Shown one piece after another: positions 17,201 through 23,458 of a stretch of 64,000 nucleotides of DNA. This DNA comes from Cryobacterium flavum. Lineage in GTDB: Bacteria; Actinomycetota; Actinomycetes; Actinomycetales; Microbacteriaceae. Location of the stretch: the NCBI RefSeq assembly GCF_900103805.1, contig NZ_FNIB01000011.1:1-64000 (forward strand), given 5' to 3'. The notes below the pieces were generated by a model, which was given only the letters and a program-made list of their open reading frames with translations, did no database searches and had not been told where the DNA came from. The translations under genes were made by a program, and so were the position numbers. The first letter of the stretch is position 1. Each line of letters begins with the position of its first letter.

Positions 17201-18208
17201 TCGACCGTGCTGCTGCTGCCGTCGCTCACGACCATCGCGCCCGCCGCGTTTCTCGCCGACGACACCATGGTGGCCTGTTACGAACTCGGCGGCGGCTGGA
17301 TGCACATCGGCCCGGCCAAAGTTGGCCGCCGGGCTTTTCTCGGCAACAGCGGCATGGCCGGTCCCGGCCGCACGGTACCGCGCAACGGACTCGTCGCGGT
17401 ACTCTCCTCGACCCCGCGCAAGGCCAAGCGTGGGTCGAGCTGGCTCGGCAACCCGCCCTCGCGACTGCGTCGCAAGCAAACGGATGCCGACGACTCCCGC
17501 ACCTTCCACCCTCCCGTGCGCCTGAAAGTAGCCCGATCGCTGTGGGAACTCCTGCGCATCGTGGCCGGCTTCACCAGCGCCTGGATCGCGTTGCTCGCGC
17601 TCACCCTGCTCGACCTGCTCTGGCTGCAGCTCGGCCTCGGCGCGGCGATCGCGCTGTCCGGCGTGGTCATGCTCGCCGCCGGCGCCGTGGCAGCCGGGGT
17701 GACAACGGTGGTCAAGTGGATGCTGGTAGGGCGGATCGACGCGTCGGAGCATCCGCTCTGGTCATCGTTCATCTGGCGCAACGAGGTGTCGGACAGTTTC
17801 GTCGAGATGGTCGCCCGCCCGTGGTTTGCCGAGAAGGCCTCCGGCACGCCAGCGCTCGCCGTGTGGCTGCGCACGCTGGGGGCTTCGGTGGGGCGCGGCG
17901 TCTGGTGTGAGACGTACTGGTTGCCCGAGGCAGACCTGGTGCGGCTGGGCGACGGCAGCACCGTCAACCGCGGCTGTGTCGTGCAGACCCACCTCTTTCA
18001 CGATCGCATCATGCAGCTTGACGCGGTGGAACTCGCCGACGGATCGACGCTCGGGCCGAACGGCGTCATTCTCCCGGCCGCGTCGATTTCAGCTGGGGCG
18101 ACCGTGGGGCCCGGCTCGCTCGTGATGCGCGGCGAACGGGTACCCACCGGGTCGCTCTGGTCTGGCAACCCGATCACGCCGTGGCATCAGCCGCCGTGGC
18201 AACGGTGA
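14261..18208 (+). CDS. Pls/PosA-family nonribosomal peptide synthetase (poly-amino-acid synthetase-like)
   Basis: A 1315-residue multidomain protein, close to the length I recall for epsilon-poly-lysine synthetase (Pls). Residues ~30-510 are an adenylation domain: A3 FTSGSTGVPKG near 179, A4 FDASCEEMW near 228, A5 NTYGPTEAT near 316, A7 YRSGDLVRF, A8 GRADDQVKLGGRRIELGE near 416, A10 TSGKVDRAAL near 505. A carrier domain follows with FFAQGGGSLSA (phosphopantetheine Ser near 562). There is no condensation or thioesterase domain. Instead three pairs of membrane helices (near 625-690, 855-930, 1090-1160) separate three soluble hexapeptide-repeat-like domains, the Pls layout. Aligned pocket residues read D-A-E-S-L-F-T-V-V-K, resembling lysine codes. 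The GTG start has GAGGAGG upstream. An M1 peptidase follows 18 bp later. Confidence 0.92.
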   Translation: MSEHQHSPAGASGHSQSVLAAGHRAKPARTLADILAVTAAQHPDALALEDAAGTISYRGLLRRVQAQANALSLAGVRRGDTVGIRIPSGTRDLYVSILATLFVGAAYVPVDADDPEERARLVFAEAHVVGIIGESSVFAPRDGLDLQSLRARRVEPQEDPALVFPTANIPSPDDDAWVIFTSGSTGVPKGVAVTHRSAAAFVDAEAGLFLRSEPIGPADRVLAGLSVAFDASCEEMWLAWRNGACLVPAPRSLVRSGADLGPWLITHGITVVSTVPTLAALWPEESLEAVRLLIFGGEACPPELVARIATRGREVWNTYGPTEATVVACGALVDGVGEMRIGLPLDGWDLAVVDARGERVLEGEIGELIIGGVGLARYLDAAKDAEKYAPHPQLGWARAYRSGDLVRFDRAGLVFAGRADDQVKLGGRRIELGEVDAALNALDGVAGGAAVVQITPAGNHVLVGYIALTSANAPLDRKAALTRLREELPAALVPLLAVVDALPTRTSGKVDRAALPWPLPASDDDAAALSPTAAWLAEAWASILGVPVTGPDDDFFAQGGGSLSAAQFVSAVRARHPETTVADLYDHPRIGSLADELDARTPVTPPVLRNVLPTPARSQLAQTVLGIPLHVLSGARWLVYLAIANNLLSLNGASFAPTLSWWWVALGFALFVTPPGKMLIAVIAARLLLHDVMPGNYPRGGSVHLRLWLAEQIALLVDAASLAGAPWISYYARALGAEIGPDVDLHSLPPVTGLMTIGAQASIEPEVDLAGHWIDGDVLRIGHLHVGADARIGSRSTLLGGAHVGNGAEIDPGAAVSSRVPAGERWAGSPARRVGSARRPWPAERPPRASRWLGAFAAGSVAMIAIPTVALVLGALIVGAVVGHADSLAVAVLRAALIMPVAVIAGGLVYALLVIGFVRVLGVGLREGYYPVRSRIGWQVWMTERILDGARTVLFPVYASLLTPTWLRLLGAKVGADVEASTVLLLPSLTTIAPAAFLADDTMVACYELGGGWMHIGPAKVGRRAFLGNSGMAGPGRTVPRNGLVAVLSSTPRKAKRGSSWLGNPPSRLRRKQTDADDSRTFHPPVRLKVARSLWELLRIVAGFTSAWIALLALTLLDLLWLQLGLGAAIALSGVVMLAAGAVAAGVTTVVKWMLVGRIDASEHPLWSSFIWRNEVSDSFVEMVARPWFAEKASGTPALAVWLRTLGASVGRGVWCETYWLPEADLVRLGDGSTVNRGCVVQTHLFHDRIMQLDAVELADGSTLGPNGVILPAASISAGATVGPGSLVMRGERVPTGSLWSGNPITPWHQPPWQR

Positions 18209-18226
18209 ACGTGGAATAGTGGACCG

Positions 18227-19552
18227 ATGGCCCCTGTGCAGACGACCTACGGCTCGGCCAGCGCTGGCGACCCCTATATTCCCACCGGCGGCAACGGCGG
18301 TTACGTTGCCGAACACTACGATTTGAACTTGTCCTACCGGGTGGCTACCAACCGGCTGAACGCGACCGCGATCATCACCGCGCGCGCCCTCATACCCCTC
18401 GACCGGTTCAGCCTTGACTTCGCCGGGCTGAGCATGGAGAAGGTCACGGTCAACGGCGAGCGGCCGACCAAAGTGACGCACAGCGCCCGCAAACTCGTGA
18501 TCAGCGTTGCCACTCGGGTTGAGGCCGGGGCGGTGTTCGAGGTGACGGTGCGCTATCGCGGGGCGCCGCATCCGGTTCGCAGCGCCTGGGGCGACGTCGG
18601 CTGGGAAGAACTCGACGACGGCGTGCTGGTCTCCGGGCAGCCGTGCGGGGCCGCATCCTGGTTTCCCTGTAACGATCATCCGAGTAACAAAGCCACCTAT
18701 CGCATCGAGATCGCCTGCGAATCCGGCTACACCGTGGTGTCGAACGGGGTGTTGTCGGCCAGGTCGAGCCGGTCGGGCCGCACCAGCTGGACCTTCGATG
18801 TGCGCGAGCCGATGGCGACCTACCTCGCCACGGTGCTGATCGGCCGCTACCGTCGCCGCGACCTCGCCGCAGCTCCGGTCGCGCACAGTCTGTTCTTTCC
18901 GGCCCAGCTTGCGACCCGGGTCGGCACCGACTTCGCTCGCCTCACCGAGATGATCGCGTTCTTCGCCGACCGGTTCGGCCCGTACCCGTTCGCGTCATAC
19001 TCGGTCGTGGTGACCGACGACGAGCTGGAGATCCCCCTCGAGGCGCACGGCCTGGCCGTGTTCGGCAGCAACCATGTCGACGGGGAGCACGGCAGCGACC
19101 GCCTGATCGCCCACGAGCTGGCACACCAGTGGTACGGCAACAGCCTCACCGTGGCCCGCTGGCAGGACATCTGGCTGCAGGAGGGTTTCGCCTGCTACGC
19201 CGAATGGCTCTGGGAGGAACAGCGCGGCGGTCGCACCGCCGACTCCCTTGCCGTACTGCACCGCGGCAAGGTGGCGGCCCTGCCGCACGACATCGTCGTC
19301 GGCGATCCCGGCCCGCACGCCATGTTCGACGACCGGGTCTACAAACGCGGCGCGCTCGCCCTCCACGCGATTCGCAAATCGCTCGGTGACGAGGCCTTCT
19401 TTGCCGCCCTGCGCGCCTACACCGCGGCCCGGCGGCACGGTCAGGTCTCCACCGAGGACTTCGTGGAGTTCTTCTCCGAACACACCGGCAGCCGGGCGAT
19501 CGGCGGGTTTGTGGCCCGCTGGGTGCAGCAGAGCGCGCTGCCGAGTCTCTAG
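18227..19552 (+). CDS. M1 family zinc metallopeptidase (aminopeptidase-like)
   Basis: A 441-residue soluble protein of the short M1 class. The zinc site is HELAHQW, and the third ligand Glu comes exactly 18 residues later in LQEGFACYAE, the HExxH-x18-E pattern of M1 peptidases. The usual GAMEN exopeptidase loop is replaced by IPLEAHGLA, so the substrate-end preference may differ. It starts 18 bp after the Pls-like synthetase and is almost certainly co-transcribed. In a poly-lysine-producing Streptomyces, a zinc aminopeptidase with this motif degrades the polymer, so turnover or self-protection against the synthetase product is a reasonable inference. No signal peptide or membrane anchor is visible. 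Confidence 0.88.
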   Translation: MAPVQTTYGSASAGDPYIPTGGNGGYVAEHYDLNLSYRVATNRLNATAIITARALIPLDRFSLDFAGLSMEKVTVNGERPTKVTHSARKLVISVATRVEAGAVFEVTVRYRGAPHPVRSAWGDVGWEELDDGVLVSGQPCGAASWFPCNDHPSNKATYRIEIACESGYTVVSNGVLSARSSRSGRTSWTFDVREPMATYLATVLIGRYRRRDLAAAPVAHSLFFPAQLATRVGTDFARLTEMIAFFADRFGPYPFASYSVVVTDDELEIPLEAHGLAVFGSNHVDGEHGSDRLIAHELAHQWYGNSLTVARWQDIWLQEGFACYAEWLWEEQRGGRTADSLAVLHRGKVAALPHDIVVGDPGPHAMFDDRVYKRGALALHAIRKSLGDEAFFAALRAYTAARRHGQVSTEDFVEFFSEHTGSRAIGGFVARWVQQSALPSL

Positions 19553-20210
19553 CCGAGCCTCGTGGGCGTGGGCGTGGTTGCCCCGCGCGGGAATTCGAGG
19601 TTGGCCGCCTCGACGGCGCCGAGGTGCTGACGTGCGCCAGCGCGGTCAGCTGCGGGGTTTGCTGCGCCGGTGCTGCGCCGGTGCGCGGGTGTTCGATGCC
19701 CGCCCACTCTGAGGTGCTGAGGTGCCGTGCGCGGGTGCTGCGCCGGTGCGCGGGAGTTCGAGTGAGGTGCTGGCCCCCGCAGCGTGGGCTACGCGGGTGT
19801 TGCGCCGATTCGCGGGAGTTCGGGCTTGGCCACAACTCCAGCGCGACGCGATGGGCTGGACCTGCGCCAGTGCGCGGGAGTTCCGCCTGCCGCGCACTGG
19901 CGCAACTCCCGCGGCGGCGTGAAACGGACGGCCGCGAACGGCCGAGGGCCGGCATCCGTCGCCAGACAGATACCACGCCGGTGCGGCGCCCCTCCACAGC
20001 GTGGGCGGCTCTGCACGAAGACGGCGAACGCTCACCTGCAGCGCAAGACGGATGACTCGGGTCGGCCAGACGCGGGCATCCGTCGAATGCGAGCTTCACG
20101 AGAAGGGTGGCGGCCGGGCGCGACTCCTCCACAGGCGGGCGTGAGGCCGGTTATTGGCCAGAATGAAGATCTCTGGCCCGCTGTGTTCGCCGTCCGGGCA
20201 CGCTGGCTCT
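19553..20210. repeat. Gene-free region with iterated GC-rich repeats
   Basis: About 650 bp after the M1 peptidase. Between ~19640 and 19925 the word GCGCGGGAGTT or GCGCGGGTGTT recurs, usually preceded by TGCGCCRRT, in direct and inverted orientation. The part 19779-19925 is one copy of a long direct repeat. From 19926 to 20210 I see no gene, only stray frames. Confidence 0.7.
19779..19925 (+). repeat. 147-bp direct repeat, copy 1
   Basis: Nearly identical to 21490-21636 (offset 1711 bp), with only a handful of differences. It ends in a hairpin (19863-19904) with 15-bp arms TGCGCCAGTGCGCGG and its complement. The two copies flank the AbiEi/DUF559-like gene. Confidence 0.85.
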
Positions 20211-21251
20211 ATGTCTCAACCGAGCTTCGACCCGAGCGCGAGCCTCAGCCTGACATCCCGAATGAGCACCAGTCCCGATCCCGGCGACGGCCTCATCCTC
20301 GCATCTGACCTCGGCAACGCTTTCGGCGTCGACTTTCGCCTTCGACGCGAGTCGTCACGCGGCCGACTGCAGCGAGTGAGCCGCGGCCTGTACTATCCCA
20401 GCGCGCGCTGGGATCAATTGCGCGACGACGAGCGCTACCTGATCCGGGTGCGCGGGGCAGCCCTCACTCGTCGCGGTCAGGCGGTGCTCTGCCACCAGTC
20501 GGCCGCCGTGCTCTGGGGGCTGCCGATGCTCGTCGGCTGGCCGAACGAAGTGCACCTGCTCGTCGAACGAGCCTCCGGCGGACGCTCGGATCCGGGAGTC
20601 CGCTGTCACGCACTCGGTGTGGATGCCCGGGACGTCACTACAACCGATGGACTGCTCGTGACGACCATCGAACGCACGGTGGTCGATCTGGCCGCGACCC
20701 TCGATCTGAAATCCGCCGTGGCATTGGTCGACCGCGCGCTCTATCAGGACCGATTTGGACGCACCCCAACCCTGACCACCAAAGACGCACTCCTCGCTAC
20801 CCTCGAGCGGATGCTTCCCTTCCGCGGTTCGCGCCGCGCCCGCGCGATCATCCAGTTCGCGACGCATCTCTCGGGTTCGCCAGCGGAGTCGGCCAGCCGG
20901 GTGAACATCGCCCTGAGCGGATTTCCTGAGCCGGAGTTACAGCATCCGTTCATCGTCGATGGCAAGGAGTGCGAGACGGACTTCTACTGGCGCGAGATCG
21001 ACAGCGCGGGCGAGTGCGATGGCAAGGTCAAATACTTCAACCCGGAATATCTGGCCGGCCGCTCTCCTGAGCAGGTACAGTACGACGAGAAGCAGCGCGA
21101 GGACGGGATTCGGCGCCAGGTACACGGATTCGGCCGGTGGCCGGCCTCGGTCGGGATGAGCCAATTCTCCTTGCGTCGGCGGCTGCTGGAGCTTGGATTG
21201 CGGCCTGGGCCACAGCGCGTTCTGCGCGGCCTCGAACGCCCCTCGTCGTAG
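20211..21251 (+). CDS. AbiEi-antitoxin-like / DUF559-type protein
   Basis: About 346 residues. The N-terminal half has a winged-helix-like segment (VSRGLYYPSARW) followed by QAVLCHQSAAVLWGLPM and TIERTVVDLAAT, the pattern of actinobacterial proteins annotated as type IV AbiEi-family antitoxin domain proteins. The C-terminal third (ETDFYWREIDSAGECDGKVKY, in parts, then YDEKQREDGIRR) resembles the PD-(D/E)xK/VSR-type endonuclease fold of DUF559. No AbiEii toxin gene adjoins it, so it is probably an orphan. Start choice is uncertain (ATG 20211 or 20262; neither has a clear ribosome site). It is flanked on both sides by 147-bp direct repeats, suggesting the gene or cassette arrived or was rearranged through them. 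Confidence 0.7.
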   Translation: MSQPSFDPSASLSLTSRMSTSPDPGDGLILASDLGNAFGVDFRLRRESSRGRLQRVSRGLYYPSARWDQLRDDERYLIRVRGAALTRRGQAVLCHQSAAVLWGLPMLVGWPNEVHLLVERASGGRSDPGVRCHALGVDARDVTTTDGLLVTTIERTVVDLAATLDLKSAVALVDRALYQDRFGRTPTLTTKDALLATLERMLPFRGSRRARAIIQFATHLSGSPAESASRVNIALSGFPEPELQHPFIVDGKECETDFYWREIDSAGECDGKVKYFNPEYLAGRSPEQVQYDEKQREDGIRRQVHGFGRWPASVGMSQFSLRRRLLELGLRPGPQRVLRGLERPSS

Positions 21252-21289
21252 CGGATTTTCTCGCCCGGCGCCTCAGCTCCAGCGTCACG

Positions 21290-21640
21290 CGACGGGCTCG
21301 TGTTGCGCCGGTGCGCGGGAGTTTGATATCGGGCCGCTCGGAGGTACCGAGGGAGCTGCGCGGGTGTTGCGCGGCTGCGCGGGAGTTGAGCCGGTACGCG
21401 GGAGTTCGACGTCGCGCCGCTCGGACCTGCCCAGGGGGCTGCGCGGGTGTTGCGCCGGTGCGCGGGAGTTCCGGCGGAGGGGCGCCCGTGCAGCGTGGGC
21501 TACGCGGGTGTTGCGCCGATTCGCGGGAGTTCGGGCTTGGCCACAATTCCAGCGCGACGCGACGGGCTGGACCTGCGCCAGTGCGCGGGAGTTCCGCCTC
21601 CCGCGCACTGGCGCAACTCCCGCGGCGGCGTGAAAGGGAT
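21290..21640. repeat. Iterated GC-rich repeat array
   Basis: At least six units related to TGCGCCRRTGCGCGGGAGTT occur between 21300 and 21625, spaced irregularly by 15-45 bp. The last two are inverted and form a perfect hairpin: arms TGCGCCAGTGCGCGGGAG at 21574-21591 and its complement at 21598-21615 with a 6-nt loop. No gene is supported here. Confidence 0.8.
21490..21636 (+). repeat. 147-bp direct repeat, copy 2
   Basis: Second copy of the segment at 19779-19925, in the same orientation, beginning GCAGCGTGGGCTACGCGGGT. It immediately follows the AbiEi/DUF559-like gene. Confidence 0.85.
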
Positions 21641-21664
21641 GGCTGCGAGCGGAAAGAGTGAGTT

Positions 21665-22273
21665 TTAAAGCATCGAAAGGCTCGGGGCTCTCGGACCGAG
21701 CAAGGCCAGGGTGCCCACCAGACCGGGGCCCGCGTCGAAGCCCACGACGTGCACCCGGCTCAGATCGAGGGTGGCGGTCGGCCAGCTCAGCAGAGCGGAT
21801 GCCCCACCCGGCCCCAACGCCACGGTCACCTCGCGCGGGTCCACCGTCAGCCCCTCGCCGGAGAGCTTGAGCAGAGCCTCCTTGGTGGTCCAGAGCGCGG
21901 CGCGCGCCCGATCGCGCTCGTCGACCGGCAGCTCCGCTAGGGCGGTGCGCTCGTCGGCGTTGAACGCGACGTCGTCGAATCCGGCCCGGGCGACCGAGGC
22001 CACGCTCTCCAGGTCGACCCCGATCGGTCCGACCTGCGACACGGCAACGACAACGGTGCGACCGGCGCGGCTCAGGCTCACGTGCACCCCGCCCGGTGTC
22101 AGCACGCGAGGCCGCCCATGCGCGCCGCCGCAGTGTTCGCAGCGTTGTTCGATGGTGACGGCCGCCAGGTCAACGGCGCAGACCCGGGCGACAGCGGCGG
22201 CGAGTAGTAGCCGGTCGGTCTGGGGAAGCGGCGCGCGCGGTTGTAACAAGAGGGAAACAAACGTTTGCGGCAC
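21665..22273 (-). CDS. Sfp-type 4'-phosphopantetheinyl transferase
   Basis: A 202-residue protein that transfers phosphopantetheine from CoA to a carrier-protein serine. The magnesium-binding motif GVDLE is near residue 86, followed by the signature WTTKEALLK near residue 128, the standard spacing in the Sfp/PPTase superfamily. An EQRCEHCGGAHGRP segment lies upstream, as in many actinobacterial Sfp-type enzymes. It is the obvious candidate to activate the carrier domain of the Pls-like synthetase about 3.5 kb away, although it is on the opposite strand and separated by the repeat-flanked AbiEi-like gene. The start at 22273 is the most upstream plausible ATG. Confidence 0.9.
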   Translation of the reverse strand: MPQTFVSLLLQPRAPLPQTDRLLLAAAVARVCAVDLAAVTIEQRCEHCGGAHGRPRVLTPGGVHVSLSRAGRTVVVAVSQVGPIGVDLESVASVARAGFDDVAFNADERTALAELPVDERDRARAALWTTKEALLKLSGEGLTVDPREVTVALGPGGASALLSWPTATLDLSRVHVVGFDAGPGLVGTLALLGPRAPSLSML

Positions 22274-22362
22274 GATCTAACCGTACCCGCCGGCAAAACT
22301 GCACCGGCGTTACCGCGCAGCTACGCCGAGTGGCACACTGGTAGATCGGAGAAGGAGAGCCA

Positions 22363-23379
22363 ATGGCGCTGGTGGACAACGCGGTCTACGTGGACGGGCA
22401 CCGGGTTGCCACGCCGCCGAGCCTCGACGAGACCTTCGAAGTGATGAAAGAGAAGAAGGGCTTCGCCTGGATCGGGCTGTACCGGCCGAGCGAGGAGGAA
22501 GTGCGGGCCGTCGCGACCGAGTTCAGCCTGCACCACCTGGCCGTGGAGGACGCCCTCAAGGGGCACCAGCGGTCGAAGATTGAACGGTACGCAGACATCC
22601 TGTTCATTGTGTTGCGCCCGGCCCGCTACATGGACGACGAAGAGCGCGTCGAATTCGGTGAGCTGCACGTGTTCGTCGGCCCCGATTTCGTGGTGACCAT
22701 TCGCCACGCCGAATCGCCCGACCTCGCCCTGGTGCGGGAGCGGATGGAGAGCACCCCGCACCTGCTCGCCCTCGGCCCGGAGGCCGTGCTGTACGCCATT
22801 CTCGACCAGGTCGTCGACGAATACGGGCCGGTCGTGGCCGGGCTGGAGAACGACATTGACGAGATCGAAGACCAGCTGTTCGACGGCGACCCGGAGGTCA
22901 GCCGACGCATCTACGCACTGTCCCGCGAGGTGATCGAGTTTCAGCGGGCCACCCAGCCGCTCGTGAGCATGTTCGAGGCGATGCAGCGGGGCTTCGACAA
23001 ATACAACGTGGACCTCGAACTGCACCGGCACCTGCGTGACGTGCTCGACCACACTCTGCGCATCGTGGAGCGCGGCGACGCGTTTCGGCAACTGCTGCAG
23101 AACGCTCTGACCGTACACAGCACCCTGGTGGGCCAACGCCAGAACGACGAAATGCGGCACCTGTCCGAGACGAGCCTCGCGCAGAGCGAAGAAGTGAAGA
23201 AGATCTCCAGCTGGGCGGCTATCCTTTTCGCCCCGACCTTGGTCGGCACCATCTACGGCATGAACTTCGACAACATGCCCGAGCTGCACTGGCCGCTCGG
23301 CTATCCCTTTGCGATCGCTCTGATGCTCGCCATGGGGTTTACCCTGTACACCGTGTTCAAACGGCGAGGCTGGCTGTGA
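22363..23379 (+). CDS. corA: Magnesium/cobalt transporter CorA
   Basis: A 338-residue pentameric cation channel protein. The N-terminal ~270 residues form the cytoplasmic alpha/beta funnel with long helices, and two C-terminal membrane helices follow with the selectivity motif GMNFDNMPEL near residue 303. The very C-terminus is the usual basic tail (KRRGWL). AAGGAGAG precedes the ATG. It stands alone, divergent from the phosphopantetheinyl transferase. Confidence 0.94.
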   Translation: MALVDNAVYVDGHRVATPPSLDETFEVMKEKKGFAWIGLYRPSEEEVRAVATEFSLHHLAVEDALKGHQRSKIERYADILFIVLRPARYMDDEERVEFGELHVFVGPDFVVTIRHAESPDLALVRERMESTPHLLALGPEAVLYAILDQVVDEYGPVVAGLENDIDEIEDQLFDGDPEVSRRIYALSREVIEFQRATQPLVSMFEAMQRGFDKYNVDLELHRHLRDVLDHTLRIVERGDAFRQLLQNALTVHSTLVGQRQNDEMRHLSETSLAQSEEVKKISSWAAILFAPTLVGTIYGMNFDNMPELHWPLGYPFAIALMLAMGFTLYTVFKRRGWL

Positions 23380-23458
23380 ACGGCCAGATTGGGGCACAAA
23401 CACGCGAAACCCCGGCCGCCTCAGGGCAAACCGGTGATTTGCCAATTAGGGTATCCCT

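Noticed and set aside
16766..17752. Minus-strand frame of 328 residues
   Set aside because: It is antisense to the membrane part of the Pls-like synthetase; Gly/Arg/Asp/His-rich without any domain.
19146..20132. Minus-strand frame of 328 residues overlapping the M1 peptidase and repeats
   Set aside because: Most of it is antisense to a certain peptidase gene and the rest translates the GC repeats into Arg/Pro/Ala-rich sequence; no domain or ribosome site.
19640..21640. CRISPR array
   Set aside because: Repeat units are variable, partly inverted and irregularly spaced, with no uniform spacers and no cas genes nearby.
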